Positions 23,192-34,578 are shown, counted from the first letter of the stretch. The stretch is DNA of 64,000 nt from Plotosus lineatus (GCA_024760905.1 CM045729.1:75066550-75130549), one strand, 5' to 3'. Made by a program: numbers and translations. Notes: generated from the letters alone by a model not told the origin.

Positions 23192-24100
23192 CTAAGTGCA
23201 TTTTTCTTTTATTGCAAAAAAATGCACACACACAGTTTTAGACTGAGAAAATTTAAAGCCTTTATTATCAGCCCACTTTTGAATTTTATGTAAGCATAGC
23301 TGCAGTTGTCTTTCAATAGTGTGCATGTGTTTTGCACGACAGCTAATTGAAAAATCATCCACAAATAATGATTTTGATATACCATCTTCGACGGCGTTAG
23401 CTATACTGTTCATTTTAACATTAAATAAAGTCACAGATAAAATACTTCCTTGTGGAACGCCCATGTCTTGTTTCTGAGAAGCAGAAAGGGAATTCCCGAC
23501 ACAAACTTTCAAATGTTTATCGGTTAAAAATTTTTTAATAAATACAGGCATTCTTCCACGAAGGCCCATCTCATGTAAATTCTTTAAAATTAGGTATTTC
23601 CAAGTGGTATCATATGCTTTTTCTAAATCAAAGAAGACTGATACAACGTGTTCACCTCTTACAAATGCATCTCGAATGTTAGATTCGAGAGCTATCAAAT
23701 GGTCTGTAGTGCTTCTAAAATGTCTAAAACCACTTTGTGACTTTGATATTAAGTGGTTCTTCTCAAGATACCAAATCAAACCAGCATTTATCATACGTTC
23801 CATGGACTTACACAAGCAAATAGTTAGAGCAATGGGACGGTAGTTTGTAGGGTCTGTGTGATCTTTACCAGGTTTTGGAACTAGAATAATGGTAGCTTCC
23901 CTCCAGGAGTCTGGAAAACTACCCGTTTCCCATATATCATTGAAAATATGCAACAAAACATTTAAAGATTCATCGGGGAGATGTTTAAGAAGCTGATAAT
24001 GGATATCATCAGGTCTAACAGCAGTATCATGAGATTTGTTTAACGATTCCCTTAGTTCATACATACTAAAGGAATCGTTATAATTTTCCAAGTTGTTCAA
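23192..24100 (-). pseudogene. Nimb-like reverse transcriptase core, open
   Basis: 302 codons without a stop. PDDIHYQLLKHLP is followed by LVPKPGKDHTDPTNYRPIAL (fingers), SVFFDLEKAYDTTW (motif A with Asp), GVPQGSILSVTLFN (motif B), SLFVDDFSISC (catalytic VDD) and FKFSQSKTVCVHF (thumb side). It is the longest undamaged block of the element, but the frame is lost on both sides. Confidence 0.85.
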
Positions 24101-24599
24101 GTTAAACTTGAGTTTGGTTTTCTCCTGCTGATTTTTAAACTGTGAAATGTTGGAATGTAGTGTTCTGTAGAAGATTTTTTCCTAAATCCTTCTGCAAGAG
24201 TGTTGGCAATGTCGACTCTATCAGTGGCTTTGTTCCCATTTGATTTATTAATGTTTTTTACAGAACTATTTTCTGGTTTTCCACTTATTTTGCGTACCAT
24301 TCCCCATGTTTTTCCCACTGATGATCTCATATTTAGCTTTGAAACATATTCTTTCCATGATTTCCTTTTATTTTCTTTAATTGTTTCTTTAATTGTACAC
24401 CGTGCATTTGCGCGGGCTGCTCTATAGTTATCTAAATTAGCTTGTGTAGAGTCGTGTTTAAAGATATTTAAGGCCTTTTTGCGTTCTTTAATAGCCTTTT
24501 GACGGTCATCAGTAAACCATGGTTTACGTATGGGTTTTGGAATTGTCGAGGACTTAGGTATAGTTTTTTAGGCAATATTTGTGTCACAGGTAGCAAAGT

Positions 24600-25568
24600 C
24601 ATCTATTGTTTTAATTTTGGTTTGGAATGTGTTTAGATTGATTTCATCATTGCACAATTTCTGGAAAGCTGTCCAATTAGCTTTATGTAATTGCCATTTT
24701 GGGGGCTTTCCAGCATATATAGGGGTGGTTGTATTGATGAAGATTGGGAAGTATTGATGACGATTGGGAAGTGGTCACTACCACACTGGTCGTCACCAAC
24801 TTCCCAAACAAGATCCATAAACAAAGGCAGGAGAGCAAATGCTCAAATCAGTAGATGTAACGGAGCCTGAAGATGGATGAAGATATGTAGGGGATTTAAA
24901 ATTTAAAATGCATAGATCATGACGTGTAACAAAATCTTCTACCAATTTGCCTCTGTTGTCTGGATTTTCATAACCCCAAGTAGCACTATGTGCATTGAAG
25001 TCTCCAAGCAACAGAACAGGGGAGGGGAGTTGGTCTAAAAGTTCATCCAATTAATTTGCATGAAGCCTGTGTTTGGGAGGGTATATAAGGAACACATTGT
25101 TATAGTTTTATGAAGTTGCATTCTCATGGGTACAGCCTGCAGGCGTGTATTTAATGCAATAAGCTCATGAGGGACATTTGATATAATTAGAATGGTAGAA
25201 CCGCCTATAGCTCTCCCATCAACTGATGACACAGATGTTTTACTGGATATATCATATCCTTTAAGTGTTACATTATCTAGTTTATTTAATAGTGTTTCCT
25301 GAAGACAGACAATTTGAGGAACACTATCACAAAGAAGTGATTTCATTTATTCATAATTTGCTTTTTTATATATATATATACAAAAGAATGCCTTTAAATG
25401 TATTTTCCTTGAAACATACGGCACTGTAGTTTTCAAAAATTGCCCATGAGAGGGATATATTGCATTACTATTTGTAAGGCACATTTCCGAGGGAGCCTGA
25501 GATGAAGCAGTACATTTATTATTCAAAAGGGAAGCATTTAAGCAGCACGCTTCAACTGAGGTGAGCAT
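24600..25568 (-). pseudogene. Nimb-like APE endonuclease, broken
   Basis: Three open pieces. PQIVCLQETLL (about 25295-25325) has the catalytic Glu, PVLLLGDFNAHSATWG (about 24978-25025) is the GDFN box, and CGSDHFPIVI (about 24757-24786) has the SDH motif. All catalytic residues survive, but there are frameshifts near 25040 and 24800, and a TA-microsatellite interruption and stop near 25345-25385. Confidence 0.75.
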
Positions 25569-25599
25569 ACGGTTTGTGTTTATAGGGAGTAGATGAAGC

Positions 25600-26382
25600 C
25601 TGCATTCAGTCCTAGCAGCTCAGCCACACCCCCCATCCAAAGCAGGTAGAAAACAGAGTTTTAAGAGTTAGAGAGTCAGAGAGTTACAGTACAAAAGAAG
25701 CAGTGACGTGATGTGAGTTAATCCTCTGGCGCAGAGGTGAGCGCGCTTTTGTTTATTGAGAGTTGATGAGAAAGGTGAATTCAGGTGTGTGCCACCTAGG
25801 AGCTCAGCCACGCCCCTCAGCCGAAGCGGAGAGAAAACAGTTAGTTAGAGGCACAGCAAGTCCCCCAAAAACACAGACCATAACAAAAAGAACATGAAAT
25901 GTAATAAATTGGATAAACAAAACAAAATGATAAACATGCTACACCACAGTAAATAAAATCACACTCACAAACATTCTAAACATTAACTTAGGTACTGTTC
26001 TGGAATAATAATTGAAAAAGACTAATACTAGAGTGTTTTCCAACAGTTCAGATGATTATTCCTTTTCAGGCACTTCAGAGGAAACTGTCATTTCTTCAGG
26101 AGAAAGTCTTACTTCTTCAGAAGAGACATCCGGCGTCATTACCTTTTTCTGGCGCTTAGCCAGCGTTTGAGTGGCATCATAGAGCTTAACTGGTAATTAA
26201 AACACACTAAAAAAAGGCTTATTGACAACTTGTGCACGAATGAGGAAAAAGGGGCGTATACATCATCTCAACCAATCAGCAGGAAGGAGGACAGCCATTG
26301 GCTAAATTTGAATCAGTTACTCGGCAGTCCGCGAATACGCACATGCGCGAGTGCAAAACCACGAATAGTCAAGAGCCTACTG
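25600..26382 (-). mobile_element. Tigger-like non-autonomous element, family T3, copy 1
   Basis: The right end reads aatagtcaagagcctactg then TA; read inward this is cagtaggctcttgactattc, matching the start of copy 2 (60715). Inner blocks are shared: 'caaccaatcagcaggaagga', 'gcttattgacaacttgtgc' and a coding-like block at 26050-26190. The left part holds a ~175-base imperfect duplication with 'agctcagccac' at 25619 and 25801. The left boundary against the Nimb LINE is unclear. Confidence 0.65.
26065..26195 (-). pseudogene. Conserved coding-like block in T3 element
   Basis: The minus strand reads KLYDATQTLAKRQKKV, then SSEEVRLSPEEMTVSSEV, and stops after PEKE. The same frame, with one indel, is seen at 60913-61050. 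It could be the acidic C-terminus of a lost transposase; the family is not identified. Confidence 0.4.
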
Positions 26383-26428
26383 TATACCTTTCCTTTGAGG
26401 CATAATTTTTAATACACAATGTATTCTG

Positions 26429-26787
26429 GGCAGTGGTGGTCTAGTGGTATAGGGCGCTGGATCACTGATCCGAAGGTTGGGGGTTCGAGTCCCACTCTCC
26501 ACAAGGTTGTCACTGTCCCACCCAGTGCAGCTAACTGGGTTATCAAAGGCGGGCCATGCCTCTCACTGTCTATGGTGAGAGGCATGTAAAAGAACCATTG
26601 CTGACTTTCGTAAAGAGTAGGCTGCAAAGTCGCCAGCGTGTTTCTGTCCCTTGCTAAAAGGGTTGTGACAGGAAGGGCATCCGACGTAAAAACCTCTGCC
26701 AAATCAAACGTGCGAATCAAATGATTCGCTGTGGCGACTCCCGAGTGAAAGGGGAAAAAGCCAAAAGGAAGACAGACAGACAATGTA
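26429..26787 (+). mobile_element. SINE with family A head and RTE-like tail
   Basis: Head and body as in family A (gggcagtggtggtctagtgg, ggttcgagtccc, taactgggttatcaaagg). After 'cagcgtgtttctgtccc' the sequence changes to cttgctaaaagggttgtgac, then gatt-cgctgtggcgactccc and ccaaaaggaagacagac. That end matches the last ~50 bases of the R1 RTE LINE (33410-33460) and not the L2-like tail. Confidence 0.85.
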
Positions 26788-27422
26788 TTCTGATAATCAA
26801 ATATGCAACAAAGTTTGAATATTTAAAATTTAAATGCATTATAGGCAGAGGTGATGCAAAATCACAAATGTGTATACATATCTATTTTATTTCTTTAACC
26901 ATATGACTGTAGCCCACATTCTGGTTATTTCACATTTCACTTCTGAGTGGAATTTTCCCTAAATCTCCGAAAAGGTTCCAAGTGAAGCACGAAAGCCCCT
27001 AGAGGGACAAGTCAAATGACCTGCACCTGCAGACATTTTTTTTGCAATGAGCTCCCAAAAAGCAGTATTTCATTCTCTAAGGATAGATATCCTCTGAGCT
27101 GTGGCGAATATGGACTGAAAGCAGCACTACTGTGATGTTTCCCCAGAGAGGAGATGATGGCTGGAAGAAAGTTTCCTCTATTCGTCTTTATCTCCCTCAG
27201 AGAAAGGTGGACATGACATATTCACTGCACTTTCCAAATCCTGCCTTTGAATGATTCTTAAAACCCAAGACTAAGTCTCTTCTTTGGCTGCATTTTTCCT
27301 TTTTCAAGGTCAAGCAAGAAACACAATCGGAGAAATTACATATGCAGTACTTGGCAAAAAAACTTTAAAATGTACTTTTAAAATGTGTCCTCCATAAAAC
27401 ACAAAAGTAGACTTTAAGGAGA
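26788..27422. other. Intronic DNA, nothing recognised
   Basis: No gene or shared repeat family seen. Confidence 0.5.
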
Positions 27423-27504
27423 AATTAATGATAAAACCACTGAACCACTTAAATAAGATGTATCGATATCTTATTTAACTGATTCAGTGGTTTTATGATT
27501 AATT
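27423..27504. repeat. Near-perfect inverted repeat (hairpin)
   Basis: Arms of 37 bases (27423-27459 and 27468-27504) pair at 34 of 37 positions around the 8-base loop gtatcgat. Either strand could fold into a stem of pre-miRNA size, but a palindromic MITE relic is equally possible. There is no other copy in the window. Confidence 0.85.
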
Positions 27505-27537
27505 ATATTAACAAAATATACAAAATAAATAAACAAA

Positions 27538-28005
27538 ACAGCGCCAAATTACTTCTATAATGATTCACAAGATGGAAGAATACAGAAAGAGGGATCTTGG
27601 ATCATTCCTCTGTGCAGAATCTCTCTAAATCATCCAGCGACCTGGTCCTCTCCTCTGCCTACTCTTCAGCTCACTCCACAGGTTTTCAATGGGGTTGAGG
27701 TCTATGGACTGAAATGGCCAAGGGAGGAGCATTTCTGTGTTTGGTGAACCATTTCTGTTTAGATCTGGCCACATGTTTAAGGTCATTATTTTCCTGGAGG
27801 ACTCAGTGATGACCCATCTTCAGCTTTAGAGCAGAGGCCACCAGATTTTGATTTAAAACATCCTGATATTTCAAAGTGTTCATGATGCCATGCAACCTAA
27901 CAATGTCCTCAGGTCCTCTGGAACAGAAACACACCCACAGCATCACTGATCTTCCCCCATACTTTACAGTGGGCATGAGGTGCTTATAGATACACTTAAA
28001 TACAG
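27538..28005 (-). mobile_element. Tc1-like fragment, same family as 10386-11749
   Basis: The minus strand gives LDDLERFCTEE and SKIPLSVFF, matching the C-terminal coding end of the first Tc1 copy ('cctctttctgtattct' is shared). Further right are 'caatggggttgaggtct' and 'gaccatttctg'-like coding remnants up to 'ccatactttacagtgggcat'. Terminal repeats are gone. Confidence 0.75.
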
Positions 28006-28526
28006 ATATAAGTATTTACATAACTAGCTTCATACTCGTAGCCTCATGGACTATATTGCAGTTTATTGATTCATTTATTATTTTTTAAGCTTCATTTTCT
28101 TGTTTTTAGGTGAACGTGCTAACCATTACATCACCATAATGCTGGTTAGAGAAATTTTAATATTCAGCTTCCCATTAACCCATTTCATAAAGATGATCTC
28201 ATTCAGCTTCCCCCATGCATGAAACAAAGCTGAGAACAGCTTGCATCTCAGTATCTTTATTCTGTTATCATATTGGACTTATCAGAGCTAATTGATACTC
28301 ATAACTGCCACATACTGAAGACCGTAATCACCACAACACATAATTTTGGAATGATGGTGAACAGAAGGGATGCTGGGTGTGAGGGTAATACACGCGTAAG
28401 AGAGATGTCAGGCACTAGCCTGTGATTAGTACAGTGCTTTTGGCAGTTGTATCCTAGCTCTTGCCTCTGGAATGTCTGAAATGCAGACACGCTCTCATTA
28501 GACTGTCTCAACCACCAACCCCCCCA
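28006..28526. other. Intronic DNA, SINE scrap only
   Basis: 28110-28146 (gtgctaaccattacatcacc) looks like a reversed SINE-B head fragment. The rest is unrecognised. Confidence 0.4.
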
Positions 28527-28555
28527 CCAAAAAAAAAAAAAAAAAAAAAAAAAAA
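28527..28555. repeat. Poly(A) tract
   Basis: About 28 A residues preceded by CCCCCCCACC. Confidence 0.95.
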
Positions 28556-28857
28556 CACGTGCGGCAAGCACTATTGGAGGAAGTCAACTGTGAGGAAAAA
28601 AGAAACCAGTGCTGAACACCATCAGTGTCACGCTGCATTAACCTCAAGTCATTTCAGCCCTGCTGTCTGCAGCTTCTGCAAATAATGTTTCCTGTATCAG
28701 GGATGAAGATGAGATGGATTCTCACGTTGAGCAAGCTTTCAATATTTTCGCAATGAAAATTTTCACAAGTTGTCTTTCTTATTCTCGGATCAAAATATGA
28801 ATCATTAAAATATATACATAACTAAAATATTCATTATATAGATAAATAAACATAAAA

Positions 28858-29201
28858 ACACTGGTGACCCACTGGTAAGGTGCTGGATTGCCGATCCCAA
28901 GGTTGGCGGTTTAAGCCCCACTATCACCAGGCTGTCATAGCTTTATTCTCAGTGCAGCTAATTGGGTTATCAAAGGTCAGGCATGTCTCTCAATTTCTGT
29001 GGTGAGAGATTCATGTAAAAAAAAAAAAAAAAAAACATTGCTGACTTTTGTCAAGAGTAGCTGCATAGTCATCAGCATGTTTCTGCCCTGCAATGGCCTG
29101 GTGAGCTGTCTGGGATGTACTCTGCCGTTGCCCAGAGTTAGCTGAGATGGGCGCCTGCCTCCCTGCAAAATTAATTAGAAAATGAATGAACGAATGAATA
29201 A
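28858..29201 (+). mobile_element. SINE family A, diverged
   Basis: Head ctggtgacccactggtaagg, B-box-like ggtttaagcccc, body with an A18 run at about 29017, and tail ttaattagaaaatgaatgaa. Lacks the ggattaagcggtt segment. Confidence 0.75.
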
Positions 29202-30073
29202 ATAATCATTTAGCTCAATAGATCTTAAACAACGAGAAGAAAAGCAAAAACAGTGCTGAGAAAGCTGATTCCACAATTGAGGTGCATTTGTGGGTGGCAC
29301 AGTGGTGTAATCCGTCGAGGGGGTTGAAGCCTATTTCAGCCAACACAGTGGGGGTCTAACTGGGATTTGAACACACAACCTCCTGCTCATGAGCCCATCA
29401 CCCTAACAATAACACCACCGGCCCCTTTATAAAAATATAAAGTACAGTTTAAACTATGGGCATTATTTCAGATAAACAACCTTAATTTACAAATAAACAA
29501 AGAAAACCTTTACATCACTTTTTTGTACCTGTCCCAGTTCACTATAGTATTGCTCTATTTAACATCTCAATAAGACATCATGGACAGTACACATTCCATT
29601 AATGTTACATTTCAGCAAGATAAATAAATATAATTTCCATATTCTGCCTCTAAGTCCAAAGTCAGCTGGTGTTAGCTCCAGCTATCCCTATGACACTGAT
29701 GGATAACAGTGGAGATAATGAATGGATGGAAGAATTAACACTTTCTGAAGGGAAAGATATATGTTTTGTTTTTTTTTAGAGTCAGCAATAAAAGCTCTTT
29801 CCCAGAAAATTAGCCATATGTGAACAATAAAATATTTATATAGTTTATAACATGTCATTCAGACCTCTTTGCTTCAAAGATCATGAGATGCTTTGATACA
29901 TGATCTCGAGTCTCATATTGCAGAACTTCAGTAAATCGAGTTTGAGTAATTAATGTTACACACATTGATCTCAGCATATTCCAGAATGTTTATTAAAAGA
30001 TACAGCAGATCTTGACAGAAAACATAGTAAATGTTTTATAAACCACCAACATGATTTAATGTGGAAACGAGCG

Positions 30074-30074
<1 letters not shown>
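29202..30074. other. Intronic DNA with degenerate SINE scraps
   Basis: 29290-29425 mixes SINE-B-like pieces (gggtggcacagtggtgtaat at the left, reversed B-box cacaacctcctgctcatgag). 29665-29735 resembles an old L2-type tail (ccagctatccctatgacac ... aatgaatggatgga). The rest is unrecognised. Confidence 0.4.
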
Positions 30075-30104
<30 letters not shown>

Positions 30105-30132
30105 ATGATACTACTACTACTACTACTACTAC

Positions 30133-30172
<40 letters not shown>
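30075..30172. repeat. (AAT)n(ATT)n(TAC)n(TAA)n compound microsatellite
   Basis: ATT units are followed by about nine ACT/TAC units and about 14 TAA units. The ATT and AAT parts are complementary and could pair. Confidence 0.95.
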
Positions 30173-30173
<1 letters not shown>

Positions 30174-30226
30174 CAAACAGTCAAATACAAAAATACAGTT
30201 CAAAATTGTAATTGAGAGACATGCAG

Positions 30227-30540
30227 GAGGGCAGTGGTGGTCTGATGGTAAGGTGCTGAATCACTGATCCTAAGGTTGGGGGTTCAAGCCCCACTCTCAA
30301 CGGGTTGCCCCCCGCACCCCCAGTCAGCTAACTGGGTTATCAAAGGGCAGTGCTGACTTTCAACAAGAGTAGCTGCAAAACAGTCAGTGTGTTTCCACCC
30401 TGCAATGGCCTGGTGAGCTGTCCAAGCTGTACTCTGCCCTCGCCCGGAGTCGGCTGGGATGGGCACCAGCCTCCCCCGACCCTAACAAAGCTTAAGCGGT
30501 TACAGCAAATGAACGAATGAATGAATGAATGAATGAGACA
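30227..30540 (+). mobile_element. SINE family A, L2-like tail
   Basis: Head gggcagtggtggtctgatgg, B-box ggttcaagcccc, a shortened body, and tail ctaacaaagcttaagcggtt, then cagcaaatgaa and (TGAA)n. Confidence 0.85.
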
Positions 30541-30617
30541 AGCAGGATTCAAGCCACCGGATGAGCATTTGAGCACAGAATGGACAGAAACAAGAAGTAC
30601 AAAACAGGTGGAGGTCA

Positions 30618-30957
30618 TACATCTTCTTCTTCTTTTCGGCTTTTTCCCATTCTCGAGAGTCACCACAGCGATTCGCACGTTTGATTTGGAATGGGTTTTT
30701 TCTTACGTCAGATGCCCTTCCTGTCACAACCCTTTAGCAAGGGACAGAAACACACTGACGGCTTTGCAGCTACTCTTTACAAAAGTCAGCAATGGTTCTT
30801 TTACATGCCTCTCACCATAGACAGTGAGAGACATGGCCCGCCTTTGATAACCCAGTTAGCTGTACCGGGGGGGACAGTGACAACCTTGTGGGGACTCGAA
30901 CCCCCAACCTTAGGATCAGCGATCCTGCACCCTATCCACTAGACCACCACTGCCCCG
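30618..30957 (-). mobile_element. SINE with family A head and RTE-like tail
   Basis: Starts (reversed) with tcttcttcttcttttcggct, then cgattcgcacgtttgatttg, 'gggttttttcttacgtcaga' and aaccctttagcaaggg, and ends in the reversed head ctagaccaccactgcccc. Lies 80 bases from a family A copy with the other tail, in opposite orientation. Confidence 0.85.
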
Positions 30958-31204
30958 TGGAGGTCATACTTCAAACAGCAATATTATCACAGCCAAAGCT
31001 CAGAATTACTGAACACAGAAACCAAGCTTGGTATACACTGTTGAAAATACATAGGAACATCACTTTTCAACATGTGATGTGTGTCCTTGTATACTGTAGA
31101 AGAGATCAGGTGTCATTCCAGGTAAGTGGTGACGGTTGTCTTCTGTATTGTGTGTGTCGGAAGTCAGGTGACTGCGATTGATTAATTACTGCAGTATGGC
31201 ATAA

Positions 31205-31470
31205 GTGGGTGTTGGGGACCCAGTGGTAAGGTGTTGGATTACCGATCTCAAGGTTGGAAGTTCAAGCCCCACTGTCAACAGCTGTTATTTCTGTCCAGCC
31301 AGTGCAGCCAGTGGTTACAAAGGCTGGCCTCTTACTTTCTGTGTAAAAGAACCTTTGCTGACTTTCGTCAAGAGAAGGCTGCATAGCCATCAGTGTCGGC
31401 TGAGACAGGCACCAGGATCCCCGCGAGCCTAATTAGGATCACGTGGTTCAGAAAATGAATGAATGAGTAT
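31205..31470 (+). mobile_element. SINE family A, internally shortened
   Basis: Head ggggacccagtggtaaggtg, B-box gttcaagcccc, and tail cctaattaggatcacgtggt, then (GAAT)n. Confidence 0.75.
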
Positions 31471-31697
31471 GGTGCAAGTGCAATATTGTACAACTACTGC
31501 ATATTACTGTCTGGACTGTTACAAATTTGTGCCGAGTTATCTTTCCATGTCATTTGGATTTATTACTTCAATTGGCTCATGTGTGATTCTGCAGAAAGTC
31601 TGCAGGTCTGTATGCAATATGTTGAAGCGTTTTATGCTTTCAAATGTGTATTCCTTTTTAATGAAGTTGAATTTTTTTTTAATTTGACTAATCTGCT

Positions 31698-31965
31698 TCA
31701 GGCCTGGTGGTAGGGTGCTCTTACTGATCTGAAGCTTGTAGGTTCAAGCCCCATTATCATATCAGCAAGTTGTCACTGATGACCCCAAAGTGCAGCTGAC
31801 TGGGTTATCAATTACCAGCAATGTTTCTCACTGTCTATGGTGAAAGGCATGTAAAAGAACCATTGCTGTTATTTGTAAAAAGTAGGCCATTGGGTTGCTG
31901 TCAAAGTTGTTTCTGCCTTGCGATGGCCTGGCAAGCTGTCCATGGTGTACTCTGTCCTAATATTC
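31698..31965 (+). mobile_element. SINE family A, tail missing
   Basis: Head ggcctggtggtagggtgctc, B-box ggttcaagcccc and body (gactgggttatcaattacca). It fades after tgtactctgtcctaat, and the following sequence is not the usual tail. Confidence 0.7.
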
Positions 31966-32229
31966 TTCAGAAGCTCTCTCAAATGCCCCTCCACTCTAAC
32001 AAGACCAGTTTCAAATGTTAAGTCTGTCCAAACGAATAGACATGAGGCAATGTTTTATAGCAGACATGCTGTGGAGTACCATCTATTTCTAAAGAAGAAA
32101 TGAAAAATCAGGAAAAGATTTATTTTCTGATCAAGTAATTTTCAAATAAACTGTAAATATACATTGTACAGTTGGAAAGTGAAAAGCCTCAGGCTAGTTT
32201 ATTTTTTAACTATTTGTTTTACTTTATGG

Positions 32230-32420
32230 GAAAAAGATTGACTCTAGCCTGGGTTAACCCAGAGAGACGGCCTCTGACACTCACCTTCACACTTATAGAC
32301 AATTTAGACTATCCAGTAGACTAAAACTGCATGTCTTTGGACTTCAAGAGGAAACCGGACTACCCAATAGAACATGCAAACCTTGGTCAACAGACGGTTT
32401 GAAAACAAGAACAGTTGGGT
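32230..32420 (-). mobile_element. SINE family B, old and degenerate
   Basis: Reversed body motifs 'cacactcac'-like, tgcatgtctttggacttc and 'aacatgcaaac', with a decayed head near 32400. Confidence 0.5.
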
Positions 32421-32864
32421 GGTGTTAATGTTATGTCTGATTGGAATATAAAGTCACCACAATAAGTCATCATGCTCGAAATACTGACTTCACTGCAGCG
32501 ATGGTGCAGTCATTTATATATTATTGCCAGATACATATCATTTATGTATGCACAAACAAGCAAATTAATTGGAGCACATAAAAGTGTCAATTTTGCTCAA
32601 CCGAAAGAAATAAAACAAACACTCACTGGAATTCTAAAAAGCTCCATGAGTACAGGCACAAAACAATGGGGATACGTTTTGAAGATGTATTTGGAAGATG
32701 GAACCAGATAAGAGCCGAGATGGATTTTAGGACAGAGACTGAATGGTCGGTTTCTCCTGAATTGAAAATCTTTGCGTTTCAGTAGATGTTTAACTAACCT
32801 GAAGTATTTTCTCATGACACCTCAAATTTCATAAGTAGTAGTGCATTTAAGTACTTGCAGTCAT
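32421..32864. other. Intronic DNA, nothing recognised
   Basis: No gene or repeat family seen. Confidence 0.5.
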
Positions 32865-33020
32865 ATCCTCGACCATTCACACTCACACCTAGAGGCAATC
32901 TGGAACAGAAACTTGGCCGAAAGTGCATGTCTTTGAACTGTGCGAGTAAATCAGAGCACCCAGAAGGACCTTACCTTGGTGAGCAGACATGGTAGCCACT
33001 TACACCATCACACCACCCAC
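32865..33020 (-). mobile_element. SINE family B, head and body
   Basis: Reversed: ccattcacactcacacctag, gtgcatgtctttgaactgtg and tggtgagcagacatggtagc, ending caccatcacaccaccca. Confidence 0.65.
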
Positions 33021-33103
33021 AGAGAGCGTTGTGCTAACTTTTATTTAACACTTTATTTAGTTATGTTTTATTTAAAAAAAAATATATATATAGGGTGGTG
33101 GGG

Positions 33104-33470
33104 TTGAAAATGTTGAGGTTCTCTCTCTGGGAGTAACGAGGATGGATAGGATCAGGAATGAGGAGGACATCAGAGGGACAACACATGTAAGATGTTTTGG
33201 AGACAAAGTCAGAGAGGCTAGATTGAGATGGTTTGGACATGTATAGAGGAGGGATAGTGAGTATATTGGTAGTAGGATGTTGAGATTGGAACTACCAGCC
33301 AGAAGGCCTAGAGGAAGACCAAAGATAAGATTTATGGATGTGGTGAAGGAGGACATGAAGGTATTTGGTGTAAGAGAAGAAGATGCAGAGGATAGGGTGA
33401 GATGGAGGCAGATGATTCGCTGTAGCGACCCCTGAAGAGAACAGCCGAAAGGAAAAGAAGAAAGAAAACG
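33104..33470 (+). mobile_element. RTE-type LINE (family R1), 5'-truncated 3' end with target duplication
   Basis: Flanked by a perfect 16-base direct repeat, atatagggtggtgggg, at 33088-33103 and 33471-33486. It encodes LRFSLGVTRMDRI, VRCFGDKVREARLRWFGHV, RRPRGRPK and AEDRVRWRQMIRC, then ends ctgtagcgacccctgaagag, aacagccgaaaggaaaagaag. Only the last 367 bases were inserted, the usual LINE outcome. Confidence 0.9.
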
Positions 33471-33477
33471 ATATAGG

Positions 33478-33560
33478 GTGGTGGGGAAGCTGATGCCCAT
33501 CTCAGCCAACTCTGTGTGAGGGCGGGTTACACCCTGGACAACTCGTATGAGGCATGTGTG
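33478..33560 (-). mobile_element. SINE tail fragment
   Basis: Reversed L2-like tail core: gcccatctcagccaactctg and gttacaccctggacaactcg. Confidence 0.6.
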
Positions 33561-34439
33561 CATAGTCAATACGCTTGTTTCACACTAGTTCCAAGAAGCA
33601 TGCAGAAACTGAGTGCACCACACAAAACCCTTCACTAGCTGTGTTTATTGACTTACCTGACCCGATTCAACTCTGCACACTGATCACACTATTGATTTAA
33701 ATCCTGGTTTCTATTTCTGTTTGTCTTTGTTCCGTGTCACTGCTTGTGCTTCTTGCTTCTACTCATGTTTTATATGTAGCTGTCTCCATGCCTCAATTTG
33801 AAAGATTTGTGTGTGCCTTATTTTATGAGAAGTTTCAGTCCTGTTGCTCACAGGAAATATATTTATCCACTTCTCTCCAGTACACATGTTTCTTTGTTAC
33901 ATGTACTGTATTACCATTCAGAACATATTTGTGCCAGCAAATAGCTTAACCTGATAAGCTTTAAGTGTCACTGCCACAGTAGGGGAGGCAAACAAACAAA
34001 ACAAACAACAACAACAACAGCCAAAAACTTTTAAGAGACCATATTTAGTGTCTCTCCTAACCGACATGAGAATCATAACATAAGCAGTTTTTTAAATTCT
34101 TATACATTAGAGCATTAATGCACTAATTAGCCAATTAAAAAAAAAAAAAATTCAAAAGTGCATTTAGCCTTGATCACAGTATATAATCGTGCATGTGATC
34201 ACGGCACGGTTGCTCCAGTTGGTCAGGCTGAGCCTCAGCAACATTAATATGGTAATAAAATACAGTAGTCAGTTGTTGACCTGAATTTAGGGCAGTATTC
34301 ATTAAACTCACTGAACACCAAAAGTGTCAAATTATTTCTTATTTTGATGAGTGAATTTGAATTGAATTTGATGAGTGAGTTTTAAGTATTTGCGTGAAAT
34401 ACTCTTAAAAAATGTTATTATTACTATGTACTAGTATAT
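33561..34439. other. Intronic DNA, nothing recognised
   Basis: Contains short (ACA)n and A runs only. Confidence 0.5.
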
Positions 34440-34578
34440 TCGATGGCCTGCCCTGCAATGGCCTAGTGAGTTGTTCAGAGTGTACTCTGCACTCGCCCAG
34501 AGTCGGCTGAGATTTGAGCCAACCTCCCCGCGACCCAAATTAGGATTAAGCAGTTCGGAAAATGGATGAATGAATGTA
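34440..34578 (+). mobile_element. SINE tail fragment (L2-like)
   Basis: tgccctgcaatggcctagtg through aaattaggattaagcagttc, then ggaaaatggatgaatgaatg. Confidence 0.7.

Larger units (their letters stand above)
21600..25600 (-). mobile_element. Nimb/I-clade LINE (endonuclease, reverse transcriptase, RNase H), nearly complete ORF2
   Basis: About 4 kb, reading right to left, with APE endonuclease, reverse transcriptase, RNase H and a C-terminal domain in order. RNase H inside the LINE ORF is the mark of the I superfamily; the phrases match the Nimb group known from fish and invertebrates. Frameshifts and stops break it into five or more open pieces. A Tigger element sits at its 3' side and a T3 element at its 5' side. 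No ORF1 was recognised. Boundaries are approximate. Confidence 0.8.

Noticed and set aside
26429..26500. tRNA gene candidates at SINE heads
   Set aside because: A- and B-boxes are present but the anticodon and acceptor arms do not form a functional tRNA, and a SINE body follows every time.
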